From positions 13,907,723 through 13,971,722 of the forward strand of contig NC_079432.1 of NCBI RefSeq assembly GCF_026213295.1: a DNA stretch of 64,000 nt. The letters run 5' to 3'. The translations under genes were made by a program, and so were the position numbers. The notes under the pieces are model-generated. The model ran no database searches and had not been told where the DNA came from. It saw nothing but the letters and a program-made list of their open reading frames with translations. Numbering within the stretch: the stretch's first letter is position 1; every line of letters begins with the position of its first letter. Source of the DNA: Gadus chalcogrammus (Eukaryota; Chordata; Actinopteri; Gadiformes; Gadidae). Shown piece after piece: positions 25,855 to 38,850 of this stretch.

Positions 25855-26606
25855 TTAATGAGCCCAGTAATCATGTTCATAATTAGGCTGGAGATGATGA
25901 ATAAAGAATAAAGTCAAACAAATAGAATGAACTGCTCCAATAATCCAAAGAAAGATAATCTTACTGAAGCATGAACAGCATGAAGCCAATTGTTCGATAT
26001 TGTCAATTTCCCTAACCCTCCGTGGTGCATGGCTGGGTCTGCCAATGGGAACTTGTTTATGTCCGGGTGTGAGCAACTCAAGGGGCAGATATGAGGTCTC
26101 CCAATATTGTATATAATAATATTTATCGACTATGTGGTTAACATCATGTCGTCTCATTGTTCCGTGGTTGGTTTTGCAGTATATAGAATAAATATAGATG
26201 AACATTGCAATAAACCTCTCGTCAAACTTTTGTGCGGCATTTAAACAAGCATGTATTCCTTGAATGAGATGCTGAAAGGCATAGTTCTTTGGTAATTGGA
26301 ATTCGCAAACGTAAACATAGCCGTTCCATCCGCGCAGCATTACTTTATAACTTGATTGGGGCACTAAAACAGCAGGACTCTGAACACACTGCCAGGTGAC
26401 CCACTGTATTTCCTCTTCAGTATATGCTGGCTTAAATAAACATCCGTCACTCAGGAAGATCTGCAGTCGCCCATTTGATCTGCAGATTAGTATTAATTGC
26501 CATAAGCCATTGCAAAATCTCACGGTCTTCAGGTTGCCTACAGGGCAACGGATACTAACTGAGCCAGACTCCAAGCCATAATGGCCAGTGGGATTTTGAA
26601 GTGAGG
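25855..26606 (-). CDS. Uncharacterised intronless open frame (250 codons), origin unknown
   Basis: I do not recognise this protein. The frame is open from a TAA just above 26606 down to the TAA at 25855. There is no ATG near the 5' end; the first is about 90 codons in, so the N terminus is missing, spliced or decayed. The product is rich in Cys and aromatic residues. It includes SGSVSIRCPVGN near the start, EIQWVTWQCVQSP in the middle and YYYIQYWETSYLPLELL later. Near the C terminus, KIIFLWIIGAVHSICLTLFF is a convincing transmembrane segment, preceded by SCCSC and followed by a tail of about 15 residues. This suggests a membrane-anchored protein, perhaps a glycoprotein-like fragment. At about 40% GC so long an open frame is unlikely by chance. 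It lies in an RNGTT intron on the same strand, with no terminal or long terminal repeats seen. Alternatives are an endogenous viral or transposon-derived gene, a lineage-specific gene exon, or a chance frame. Confidence 0.45.
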
Positions 26607-27516
26607 GTTAGGGTGGGAATAGTAGAAGAAAGAGGCTTACATTAAACCTACGTCATCTCAATTGGTTATTTTCAATTTGCTGTTGTTAAAAAAAGTGCCC
26701 ATATTCAATTGAATCCTGTGCCATTTCTTATTGATAGCAGTTCACCAACTAGTGAATATGTACATACAGTATTTATACATGGACCAGAATAAAACGTTCA
26801 TGGGACACTCATGATCTACGACGACATTGCACTTTACAAGGAATTCAAAGTGTTTCCCAGACCCGAAAACTGAATGAGGAAGGTCTCTTTAGGGGCAGCC
26901 TTGCGTTTTGTCATTGTTCAGTCTTGACATTAGAAATGTGCTAATGTCAGTTATAGGAAAGGATGAGCAATAGTTGTTTGGAAAAGAAAGTACGTTATTC
27001 AAAAGATTTAGTGTTCGAAGAGGAATCTTCGAAAACAACCTCTAAGTTTGCAAGAAAAAATAGTAAGAAAGAAAAGAAGAAACACCTCAGACACCCAAGC
27101 ACATTGATATTCTAACACAGAAGGACCTTCCTTTCTCTGAGGAAAACAACCAGGCCATGTGCGTCTCATGCACCACATTGGAGAGCGAGTGAAGGTGACC
27201 ACAGAGTGGGACAAACAAACAGTGGGTGGCGGTGGCAAGCTGTTATCCTGACACTGAGGAGGGCGGCTCCAATCAAGCTAAACAACCAGAACCTCCCATG
27301 TACCCAAGAATGACCTTAGGGGTTCAGGTTTGGCTTTAGATGATCCCAAGCAATGCCCTGTATCTCAATTGATTTCTTTATATCAGCAGATAAGAACAAG
27401 GAGCAAGAGTGTCAACAACTACATATTCTATGATCATTTGAATTTTAACATCCAATTATGCACTTAGTTAGCTAGTTTTGACTGTGATGACCCCGAAAAG
27501 CAAAAAGATAACATAC

Positions 27517-27585
27517 CCCACATGGCTGGAAGATGAGACCATCAACCTCGTGGCTGACCTGCGAAGTGAAGCTGCCTTCCAGTAA
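27517..27585 (-). CDS. rngtt: RNGTT exon: guanylyltransferase motif V core (DGLIFQP)
   Basis: This is a short 69-bp, 23-codon, phase-0 exon with the product [20 protein letters not shown] followed by PCG. It matches human residues 424-446. EVDGLIFQP is the first half of motif V; the second half (KWKP) lies on the next exon. The acceptor is TTATTTTTCAG before 27585, and the donor GTATGT follows CCATGTGGG at 27517. The Cys before the final Gly replaces human Thr. Introns of 13.4 kb and 10.3 kb flank it. Confidence 0.95.
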
Positions 27586-29409
27586 CTGAAAAATAAGAAT
27601 AGAAAAACAACAGAGGTTAACTTATACCAAAACAAATACATAAAGCAAAAAACAAAGGTCAATAAAGCATGGCTGAAAATCTGGTTGAGTACATCTATTT
27701 AGTACGTTGGCAAGCACTTCTCATACCTGGAACTCTAAAAGCCATTTATGGATCGAGTTTCCACACTGAAAGCTTTGGGGCCAAACGCATCCCGCAGAGA
27801 TTAAAGAAAATATTTTGATACCTGGCCTGATCCATTTAATTCGCCAGGACCCATAACCGGACAATGACCTCTTTTAATTGATTCAAGCATGGCAGAAACA
27901 TCAATGCAGTGTTTTGACAGACAAGACTGCAATTGCTCATCCGGCATTGGGGGATTCGTTATGATTGCAATAATCAGAGGGTGTTTGGCTCATTCATTAC
28001 CAATGACCGAAATAACTGCTGCTGCAGGGGAACCAAACCAGCCGTGCCATATTGCACCATTCTCAGGAGAAATAGCCGGAATTTTGTCCTGTGAAATTGC
28101 ATTTAATTACAGGTTTACAACAGCCACAGAGGGACAGCTGTGATGATAATACAACCAGGACAGTTCCTGGAAATTCAGAGAATATTTGAGAACAAATATT
28201 CTGACGTTGATCCTATTTCAATGACAGGGTTGACGTGCAGCAGGATCCCAGAAATATGGTTTATTACGCATCTTTTGTGCGCTCAGAAAGCATGCACACA
28301 GTGCACAGTGTATTTTCTTTGTATCATTCTCTTTCTGATTTGAACAGTTAACAGTCATTTCCTTTGCCAAAACCATTATTAAACGATTATTACGATTATT
28401 ATTTAATATTATTAAATATTAAACTAAATAACAATGAAAATCATTATACATGAAGAAAATGATCAAATATGGTCATTATTGTCCTCTGCGAGAAGAGAAG
28501 TAAATTAAACATGGCTTTCGACAAGCATCCAATTCAGCCAAAGAATTTATTGATTATTTATTTTAACAGGTTAACAAAAAAGATTCAAGTCATAAAAGGA
28601 GAAAAGAAAATTGCTAGGATATTTGTCCTCAACTTTACCAGTTAAAAGTCATGGTCAGAGACCAATTTTATTCTTCCCTGTGAGGAATGCGTGATTGCAG
28701 TGCTGGAGGCAACAAGTAAGTAATGGTAAGTAAAAATCTGAGAAATGAACCGTTCTGTCAACAGTAAAGATGAGCAGCAATCCAAGGATCAGTTAATATT
28801 AGTCTCTGGTGCAGGCACTGAGCAGGGATGAAGGGGATGACTCATCCCATGATACATAGACATGTTGAAGTATCACGCCAACACACACGGGAAAATAGTT
28901 CTCCCTCTCCTCATCTTAGATTTCCTTTGGGTAGAAACACAGTAACTGATATTTTCTATAGGCTCCATGTTGAAATGAGACACAGGTTTGGCAGGCAGGA
29001 AATGGCTTCAGTCAATAATGTGGAACGCTAATGCAAATGTGCACTAGAGTAAAGATCAGGTAACCTACTCAGCCCATTGAGACGAAAAAAGGCAGAGAGC
29101 AACGCATTTATGCCAGACGATCACAGACAAATTACACAAGGTAGAAGAATATCTCAGGCCCTAAGAACTTCTCCATATCCTCTTTTGGTAACATTCATAA
29201 AATAGCACCGGCCAAACGCCACAAAGCCCCTGAACTTTATTCTTCAAACCATTTCAAATGAGCTGACATTTGGCAGTGTGACAGAGGGAGATGACCAGCC
29301 CTGTAAACAGAGGGAACGTTTGGAAATAAGGAAGCTGGCAGCAAATACCAACTCAACCCTCACAGGAAAAGACTAGGGCCAGGTGGAGCTCCATTGTAAC
29401 CTTAAAGAG

Positions 29410-29690
29410 CCATTGAACCCAAAATCACATTTTCTTTGTTTTAAACATGGTCATTTGTCCTTTATGATCTTAAACATATGAATACATGCCATTTTATCAC
29501 TGTTACTGAAATAAGTACCCAATATAGGGAAAAAATTAGTAAAATCCTATGTTCTCCCCCTTAAGCAATACAAACGTTTCACTCGCTGCAAACAAAGGTG
29601 GCGTTCTTTTCCGAGTACCTTTACCGAGGGAGTCTGGCGTAACACGCCTTGGATCGTAACCATTGGAATAAGACGCCCCCCTCTTTCCTA
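29410..29690. repeat. Unclassified dispersed repeat, family A copy 1
   Basis: It shares TCACTGTTACTGAAATAA and, about 200 bases later, TCGTAACCA followed by a CGCCCCC-like block with the stretch at 38470-38850, in the same order. Divergence is high, so only these anchor blocks are clear by eye. Confidence 0.5.
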
Positions 29691-30508
29691 AAATTCTCAT
29701 ATTTTACTCGCATCTTCTTAAATCACACAGTGTTCGAATTCCTTCTGAATCAGTGGGCTCACTGGATCTTTAAGAAATTCCACTTAGAAGTAGAAGCCCA
29801 AGAGCAGAATCATTCCGCATTTTTCAGACATGCTTGTGATCCATGCATATAGTCAAGAATGTGTTAAAGCCTTGTGGTTTATCTACCACAATAACAACTC
29901 AGGGGGAAATATTGGCAATATGTGACATAACTGAATTTACTCTTTCATTAAAGTCCTTGCCATTGTTTATATTTCATGCTTTAACTATAAAATTCATGAA
30001 ATGTCCGTAAGCATCAGTGGATATTAAACACCTTTCCGATTAGCAATGTAGCTGGCGTATGCAAATGTGACTTATTGAGGTAGCAGCAATTGATTAAATG
30101 ATTGCTACTTATGATGATAAACTCAACAATAATTACAGATAGACCATTTTGTTTTCCTATTGACAATCTGGACACCATTCACTGTTAATGTTTACTTGTG
30201 TGTTAGACATGCACGTACACATGTACCGTACAAAAACTAAACTTTGTGTTTTGGGTGGGGGCGGGGGCGCCTTGCCAACCATTTTTGCATTTGGGTAAAA
30301 AATGATTGTCATGTTTCTAAGGTTTTTTGATAGCCCTTCACCTTTGAATGAACAAATGAATTATGAAACCTGTGTTTTTTGGGGATTTTGGTGGCAGGGA
30401 CCTTTAACTGAACAAAGTGTCAGGAGTAGATAAATGGTTCAACATAACAGAGGGGATAACAGACCCAGCATACAACAAGCCTGGTATTTGTTAAAGGAGC
30501 CCATAGAT

Positions 30509-30540
30509 CTTCAGCCTCATCCTTATTGATGAGGCTGAAG
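30509..30540. repeat. Perfect 13-bp inverted repeat
   Basis: CTTCAGCCTCATC and its exact reverse complement GATGAGGCTGAAG are separated by the 6-base loop CTTATT. It lies in an RNGTT intron with no attached coding feature. Confidence 0.9.
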
Positions 30541-31456
30541 ACTCTTAACATAAAACACCCTTTATTAAACATTTTATTTATCCTTTGGCCACCATGTAAG
30601 TAAGGTATCAAGATTTTTTTTTCTTTTAGCTCAGTCAATATCAATCAGTAGTTTTATTCCTATCAAACCAACTAATGGTGAAATCAAGTAGAAAATGAAG
30701 AATTTAGGAACAAGGACTCCGGCATCCGAGTGAGTCCTTTATCCAAAAGAAAGCCATCACAACATCATTTTCAATAATGATCAATGAGTCAAAGCATTTC
30801 ACACATGAAAGCTTGACGATCTCGCTGACATAGAGAAGGCTGAGAGCCAAACTTAAAAGAACTACCGGCTTCACGAGGCGATGGAGAGTAGGCAGAGAGA
30901 TGGAGTTCCATTTCAGTTCCCCTGCCATCTCACAACATCCACCCACCATTTCTCCGTGCACCCAGGAAAGCTCGGGAGAGAGTTATTAGGCTGCGAAGAG
31001 ACACACATCTTCTTACAGATGTCAATGTGTGCAGTGATAAGCCAAGACACTTCTTTCATATGAAAGCCCGTTTGGAAAAGGACAAATGAGGCGGTTGGTC
31101 AGTAATGTAGGGGTCATGTGGAAGGCGAATAACACAGACCCTTATTAAGAGAACACACTTCCCAAGGTCCCCTTAGGGAGCAGAGGGAGCTACAGACATC
31201 ATGCAGGCAGGTGAAAACGCCTACGAGCCCAAACACTGCATAGCAATGAGTGGCGCCTTCTTCCCACCAGAAGGGAGGGAATAAATGTTGAGGATGATAT
31301 AAATGGGGGGCAATTTTCTGCCTCATCCATTTTTATGTCGGAGGCTCATTGCACACGGCCTATAGAATAGTGAGCCGTGAATCGTACCGTGGCTTTGTTG
31401 CTGCCAAAGCCAGAGCCAAAACCATGAAATAAATCACAGACGCAAGACAAGTAAAT

Positions 31457-31473
31457 CCCCCCCCCCCCCCCCC
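31457..31473 (+). repeat. Poly-C run (17 bases)
   Basis: An uninterrupted homopolymer of 17 C; in the RNGTT transcript it is a G run. Confidence 0.95.
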
Positions 31474-34400
31474 TTCTATTATTTTTTGAGAACTGACACA
31501 ACAATGAGAAAAACAAAGCAGATTTCAATGCAGAAACTCCTTAACTTTGTTTAAGTTTACTGGTGCAGTTTTAGCGTTTCATCCAATGAATACATGATGG
31601 CTGTTTATATGCATGCAGCCAGCACCAATGTTTGTGTTGGCTGTCACAGTAAGCAACGCAGGGAAGTTTGCCTGGCAGCCTCTCCTCTGAAAACCTCTCC
31701 TCTTCAGGTAAAGCCGCTAGACAGGCCTGTCTGAGACCACTGAGGAGAGACCGCTGATTGTCCCTTTCACCCCCTGCTTCAGAATGATTTATTGCAGAAT
31801 GCAAACATCCACCCAAATGCAATGTAATTTCCCTTTACCGTTGTGAGATTATTTGGATGTTATTGCATGACAAAAATCATCAGAAAATCATCATCAATAA
31901 GAGATGTTGTGTTTCATGGCAAACCTATATTTACACCAACCTCTAAAAAAGATTAAATGCAATGTCTGTCGCATGGGGGTCTCTCAATCAAAACCATTAC
32001 AAAAGTTATTTATTGAGTAGCGTTATTGAGTAGCGTTACAGAGTAGCGTGTGAACAAAGTGACGTAACATATCTAACTTGCCATTAGATGAGTCAAACAC
32101 CCATAAAGCTATAGCTCACGCTATCTGGCTGAATTAACCGTGCATAGTATCTGCGCTGTCATCCAGGGTCAAAACCATCGTACACAAAATATCTAAGAAC
32201 GTGTTGTGAATGTTGTGATGTTACATTGTTATTGTATCATAAGCTTTGTGGCTGGCATGAGACATTTGTCACAGAAGCACATCAAAGTAAGATAGATCTA
32301 TATTGAAATATAATTTCAGAAATTACAACTACTGGGGATTATGGGTTCGCCTGAGGTTACCGGGTAAAGGGGGTATGTCGCATGTCGCGGGTATGTAACA
32401 GTCCACCCAATGGATAGCACTGTTACCTTGATTTTTTTCGTTGAACATCGTTGGAAACATTTATTGAACTACATAATAATGTAACTACTAAAAATGTTTT
32501 AATCAAGTCATTTTGAGATATTTGAATGCCGTAATTTCACATACTTTACCTTTAAATACATCCATCATCGAGATTCCATTTTGTTAAGAGTAAACCCATA
32601 TAGTCAAAACGCTTCATTCAAATGAATAGGTGTCACTGTTTAAACACCGGCATACAATAACAACAGAAGCGGTCTCGCATGTATGCCATGAAGTCTACAA
32701 TTAGACAGACGTGTGTGGGCTGTTTTTAGCAGTCCGTTGACAGTCCGCCAACTTCTCAGAGGCATCTCCTGCTGCGCATGCATGTAGGCAGAGCAAGGGG
32801 GGAGAGAGGATTAACAGGCTGAGCCCAGCGAGGCCATGAGGAACTAATAGGAATGGCCTTTTCTGAGCTACAAAAATTCTGTGCTACTGAAAAACTGCAA
32901 ACTCTCAAAACGTACATTCCACTGCTTTAACCCGAGGGCTACATCATTTATTTCCCCATCATGTTTGAATAACTGAAAAGCGGCAGCAAGGCACATATCT
33001 TCGGTACTGCGGGGAAAAGATCACCAGCTGCCAACCCAGAGACCTCTCTCACCCCTGCTCCCACTTCCTCAGAAGGATGCCGTCTTGGAAGGGCGGCAGG
33101 TCTACTGCCACCGGCACCACCCATCACCTCTGAAGCTTATTTCCTGAAGCGCTCCAGCTAGTAAACAGCCGCTGCAAGCTGAATCCCCTGTTGTGCACTA
33201 CAACTCTTTTTCACCTGCTGCAATCTTACAGACTCCTTTCACGGTTGTCTTTTTCTGCATATCTTTGCACTTCTTCTGCATATCTTTGCCTCTTATTTCA
33301 TGTGGTTGCTGACTGTCTTGTTTAGGGTATGCACCTATACCCAAACAAATGATTATATGTCTCGTCGTGTTGGCAAGGAAAGCTTTGGAATTCAGATATT
33401 TTGAGCAATGCAAGCATCACCGTCAGACCGCTGCCCACTATGACGCAGCGCAAGTAGCGGAAAAAGGGATTGTCTAAGAGAGTCCGATGCAACTGTGCTC
33501 TCTACTCTGGATAATACAAAACCTTCCACAAGATAGGTACACAATGATAAACTGCAACAAAGGTCATAAATAAACCAGTAATACTTCAGGAGCGCCTTAT
33601 TCACCCTTTACACATTCCGTTATTAGACATTCTCCATCTTGGCCCCGGCATACAAGGATCATCTCTTCTCTATTATGCATGGTGACTCGCACAGGTCTGG
33701 CAGAACAGACATCGCAAAATATTTCAGCAAATGTAATCCCTCAATGTTATCCTTTCTGCCTCAGCACACATGGAGCGAAATTATTCAGTTTTCATTCCAC
33801 AAAACTGGATTATACAGCCTTCCACGGCCACAGTGTAGCATCGCGTTCAAATGCTTAATCAAATGTGGAGGAGAGTGATTGTTATTCTAGTCAGGTGGCG
33901 GTGTGTGTGCGCGTTGCCTCTAGCACTAGCACTTTTCATGCCTAATATGAAAGGCCTTTAGAAGCCAGCCCGCAGTTCCCCGGCTCCATGTTGCCGTGAA
34001 CATGTGTTGAGGAGGATGGAGTGTGTTTGCTCAACTGCTTTGGTGGTATTTAGTCAAATCAGCTGACAGGCCGCGGAAAGAAAGTGTGTAGGTTTTATTT
34101 AGAGAGGTGAAATAATGTTTGCTCTTGGCAAAATATACTTTGTCAAACTGAATATATTAAGAATAACATATGCAATTAAACAATGTCAAAGGAAGAATTC
34201 CCTTTGAAAGTACATTTCAATTATGGGCTCAAAACATGTTTGGCGTATGGGGAGCAGCCCCGTTTTCTGGCATTCCTCTACGGGGGGCCTTCGGGGACTC
34301 AGGGAACTCAGCTCAGAAAAGCCAATTGTTTGGTAGGTCCCGTATCTGCTTTAAATTAAAGTCTGCTTTAAATGCAGACTTTAAAGAGAGGTCCTCACTA

Positions 34401-36109
34401 AGCACCTTGGGATCAAATGCCTTAATTGTAACTCTATACATTAAGGATTGGAAAGAAGTGTTACATCTATTAATATGGCCACATTTGATGGACAAACTTA
34501 CTTGGTGTTGCTCTTTGCTCCACTGATCACATTTTATAGTTTTTATGAAATATCTAGACAGCTCAATCTAGACAGTGAATTTGATCCTCAAGCTAACAAT
34601 TCCTTCCAATACCAATAAGGCCTTGTAACCGCCATCAATATAAAAGATGGCTACTATCAATTTTCTTGGGATTCTGCCGATTCTGTGTTAGAAATATGGA
34701 CATAAGCTGGTGCAGGTGTCATATCATCTTTTTACGGAGAAAACTGAGAAACTCGGCTCCATTCAGTACATTTTGGGATCTGTGACAAGCACAAATCGTA
34801 GCTATCTAGAAGCCTAAGAATGAGGGCTTCTGCATTTCTGGCAACAGTGTTTGTTGCAATGCACATGTGCGTGTGAATAATTCTATTTTAGGCCTTTGTC
34901 AATACATGAGCCGACCAACCACTGTCCTAGTCCTTCATTTATACATTTTGCGTACAAACAACTCTCTGCGCAAACCATGTGTACAGTAGGAGTTGGGCGC
35001 TTCAAATGGCAGATCTAGCCTTTCGTCTAACTTTCGCACTAACTTTCTGGAAGCATCAAAGTCCTCTCGACCCTCTGGGTTCTGGCTACTGGTATGTTTC
35101 AGCCAAACTAGGAGATATAGCTGGCATTTCCCCGCCCGCGCTAAGCCGTTTAACGCCTGCAGTCCTTTGAAGGTGTTATCACTTTATGCACAGTTTCCCT
35201 ATATCATCACAGATATAAGGAGTAACTAGCATTTGCAACATTTCCATAGGAGATTTTTACCTTTTGAGCTTCTTTATAATTTGTATTAGTTCTCTGCCGG
35301 GGATAGGCATAAGGATTTAGGACAGCCAGCATTTATCAAAGGAAACTGTGCCCCTAAACGTAGTTTGTAGGGTTAGCATTCAGTATATTTTCTTCCACCT
35401 TGGTAAATGAGGTCTCTGATATCTTCGTCAGGATGCCATCCATAAACTCATAAAGTAAAGGTAGAAATGTTTAATTCATGACATCGCTCCGAACCGCTAC
35501 GCTAGACACCTCTGAACATCACGGGTGTCTGGGGTCTAGACTGCAAAAGTGCCATCTTGCACTTGCATTGTAGTGGTAAATTAGCACCTCTGGTTCTTCT
35601 TAATTTCAAAAGCAAACCTTACCAGCCAGAGAGAGAGAGTATGAGTGTTTTTAAGGAGCTTTCAAGTGGCATTATGTTTGCACCTCTACGTGAATGTGGC
35701 ATTGTGACGGAAAGGATCTAAAGGAAACAAACAGATGCTCTCTCTTATGCAATGCCCACTGAACCAATATTGTGTGCATCATCGCCGCTTGCGTAACAGT
35801 TCAGAGACTTTGAAGGAGAGCTAAATATATAAATAAATGCATCTCAAAGCAACTGAGGTACGCAAATTATGTTAGTCATCTGATCCGTGGATAGAGTTTT
35901 CCTTCTCCCAGCGAGCCCGAGCCCTTACGCAACAGACGGCGTTGCTCTCCCGCTGTGAGTGGGCCCAGGCAGGGGAGAGAACACAGCGGTGCTGGAGAGA
36001 ACCATCGTTTGTGGACTATTTCCTTAGAGGGCCAAATGTGTGTCCACAATCCACATTGTTCTGATGAAGATATAGATTCATATAGAGGCTGGCAGTGGCT
36101 CAGGAGTTG

Positions 36110-36180
36110 CCAGACAATCTAGCTCTCCGTCTGAGCAATCCATCTCCACCGAGACTGGCCACGGTTTGATTTCATAGAGA
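36110..36180. repeat. Dispersed repeat fragment, family C copy 1
   Basis: It contains AGCTCTCCGTCTGAG, then GAGACTGGCCACGGTTTGAT followed by TTCATAGA. Nearly the same words recur in the same order at 59437-59481. Confidence 0.5.
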
Positions 36181-36368
36181 TATCGGCCCTCGATGAAACC
36201 ATACACTTTTTAATAGCTCGGGGCAGATTGGGTTATTGTAATGAATGGGAACAGAGTGTTTTGCTGGCTGCTTTTGCGAGGCTGAGGACCTTGTATTTTT
36301 TTCATGTTGTGTTTTGGTTGATCGTCGTGGAAAAAAAACTGCCAATGTCATTATAGGTTTATGTGTAG

Positions 36369-36799
36369 TAGGGCTGGACAAAATATCGCATTTTTATCGC
36401 GATGACGATATTGACGTCCCACGATGACACGTAGTGTTCTTGCGATATTTCCGTGATATTTTTTTAAATAATGCATCCGCAAAAAAATGAAAACCAAAAA
36501 AGAAACTAGCCCCGCCCATGCAGTATACGTTCTACCTCCACTGCAAAGCAAACCCTGTACACCTGTCTGCGACTGCGTGAGTCCATCCTGCACACAGCGG
36601 CGCAAAGCCTAAAAAAAGGGGGGGGGGCGTGGCCTGGCGCCAATTTGCCGACGAGCACAGTGTGTGGCTCCTACCTCTAGGGGGTGGTAGAAATTCAAAA
36701 GATTTTTTTTTCAATGAATAATCGTGGTAAATAATCGTGATATCAATATTGATCAAAAATAATCGTGATAATCATTTTGGCAATAATCGTGCAGCCCTA
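36369..36799. mobile_element. hAT-like MITE (431 bp) with 8-bp target duplication
   Basis: The ends read TAGGGCTGGAC at the left and GTGCAGCCCTA at the right, giving an inverted repeat of at least 8 bp. It is flanked by exact 8-bp copies of ATGTGTAG at 36361-36368 and 36800-36807. The terminal TAGGGCTG is shared with the MITE at 24970-25296. Subterminal sequence is rich in ATCGCGAT-like and AATCGTGATA words. The interior is non-coding, so the element is non-autonomous. Confidence 0.9.
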
Positions 36800-38079
36800 A
36801 TGTGTAGTTATCTTACCTTTTAAGGCTTGGTTTCCCTAAAGGTCACTACTTCCCAATTATTGTACTTTTGGTCCACACGGAGCTTGCATGTTCACACACT
36901 GAATGATAGAGGAGAGACGGAGAGCCAGAAACGAGACGCGGGAGGCTGTCATATATTGTTTTTTATCTTGAAAACCTCATTCGTTTGTAGAGGCGGGAGG
37001 TAATGGATCAAAGGGGCTGAGTCTAGCCTATAGACAGCTGTGGGAAACCCTGATATCGTCAAGCGTTTACTTCTTAAAGATGCCTTTATAGCTGTTTAAA
37101 CGGCTTGGTATTCCTATGGGTCAATTTGTCCTGAGGATTGGGCTTTTTTTCCACACTAAGCTTGCATTTTCCAACCGAATGATAAAGGAGTGAGGGATGG
37201 AGATGGAGGAACAGACACCTCAGCCTGTCACTTCTCTATCCGCAGCCTTCACACATTGGGAGCTGCCGGAGACGAGACAGTGTTGGGGTGTGAGGTCAGC
37301 GAGCCCACGCGAAGCCCAGGCTAGGCTAATAACAAAAACACTTTAGCTGGGGGATTTACACTCCTAGTGTTCCACTCCTAATCCCATCCTGAAAATGTGA
37401 AACCACTACATTAGTAGAGGCACATTTGTCTGGACTTAATAATGGAGGGAGTTATAAGAAGGGCAGTTGCAGTACTATCTGGCAATTTAATGAAGGTTAA
37501 CAGACAGGAGGTGAGTGAAAGAGAGCCATCGTGACAGGTAGTAGCCATGGTTACTCAGCCTGGCTTTTAGAAATAGCAGCAACAGGTGACAATAATACTG
37601 AATACATCCATTTGAGATTCATTGTATCCAGATCCAACTGTAACCATGACAATGAGATAATACAGAGCTTTTTCTCAGTAACAAAACAAACATGTAGCTA
37701 TTCAAGATCAGTTGTTGGTTCCTATGGAATTTTTATATTTAATTTTAGATGTATAATGTGAGAAATTATTGCATTGCAATAATGTACATCTACACATGTA
37801 CATGTCTTTACAAATCTACATCTTAAACCTGAGATGCATATGTTGTGCAAAAAAGAAAGATCTGCTTTCCACTTACTATGACTTTCACATTGATATTGAA
37901 TCCTGAATGTTAAGGGTTAATGTCCTTGATTGAAATGATGGTAACATATATGGAAATTGTTTGGAAGTAGGGGTCTGATTGCTTTTCCTATTTGATCAAT
38001 TGGAAGCGGATATTAGAATATTCATAAGCAGAGGTGAAATAACTTTCTGGAATTTGGATGAAAGAGGTGTCAGATGGAG

Positions 38080-38091
<12 letters not shown>

Positions 38092-38120
<29 letters not shown>

Positions 38121-38127
38121 GGGGGGG
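38092..38127 (+). repeat. (GT)n followed by a G run
   Basis: About 13 GT units lead directly into a run of ten G. It lies in an RNGTT intron. Confidence 0.95.
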
Positions 38128-38212
38128 TTAATACAATTTAGCCAAAGACTTAGTCTGAGTACATTGGCTGAACACCATGCTTCAAGTTAAATTAAGCTTT
38201 ATTGCTACATTG

Positions 38213-38324
38213 CCATGCTTGATTGAGTAATCAAGCATGGAATCTTCTTAGTGATTCATTTATTTCTGCTCTACCGCACCTCTTCCCATGAAGACTGACT
38301 ACAAGTCAGTCATCATGGGAAGAC
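38213..38324. repeat. Two adjacent hairpin-forming inverted repeats
   Basis: The first, 38213-38240, is a perfect 12-bp stem (CCATGCTTGATT) with a 4-base GAGT loop. The second lies at about 38281-38323: a 20-bp stem (TCTTCCCATGAAGACTGACT on the left) with one mismatch and a 3-base loop. They are 40 bases apart. The stems are shorter than usual precursor microRNAs, so I make no RNA gene call. Confidence 0.8.
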
Positions 38325-38469
38325 CTGCACTTTGCAGACGATTGCGGCACATTTTCTCAACCCCCAGCCGTTCCTGACCTTTGAGAACATGCACAATAAT
38401 TAATTAGATAATGGACATGTGCAGCTTCTGGCACTCATATCGCCTTAGAATCATTAATAATTAATAGCT

Positions 38470-38850
38470 TTAAACATATTAGCTATGTCGTCACTGTTAC
38501 TGAAATAATCATGTTCGTTTGGGAAAAATAGGTGTAAAATCCTTAATTTTTTTATCATCTACCCAAACTAGTGAGTCGTAAGTAGACTGAAGATGCTGCT
38601 TTGCTCGGAGCTCAGTTACAGGCTATCGCCACAGTGGTGTGGAGTGTGGAGAACTTTCTGGGCAGCGGCTCATGTTGATGTGTCATTTGAGAGCGGGTTA
38701 GGCTTCTCTGACACTCCACTGTGTGTGGCGCATTTCATATACATTACTCATTATAACACTCAAACTCAATGACGCATGCTAGCTCAGAAAAAAATTATCA
38801 GAAAGTTTCCTTGCATCGTAACCAAGGTGACAACACCTCCCCCTCCTTCC
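38470..38850. repeat. Unclassified dispersed repeat, family A copy 2
   Basis: It carries TCACTGTTACTGAAATAATC and later GCATCGTAACCAAGGTGACA and ACACCTCCCCC, matching the anchors of the copy at 29410-29690 in order and orientation. Confidence 0.5.

Larger units (their letters stand above)
17199..27516 (-). other. rngtt: RNGTT intron (10.3 kb)
   Basis: Non-coding sequence between the two motif V exons. It holds a dispersed repeat near 19463-19700, a pair of diverged direct repeats (22480-22960 and 23800-24160), a hAT-like MITE at 24970-25296, and the unexplained long open frame at 25855-26606. It is otherwise AT-rich, with no recognised exon or RNA gene. Confidence 0.7.
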
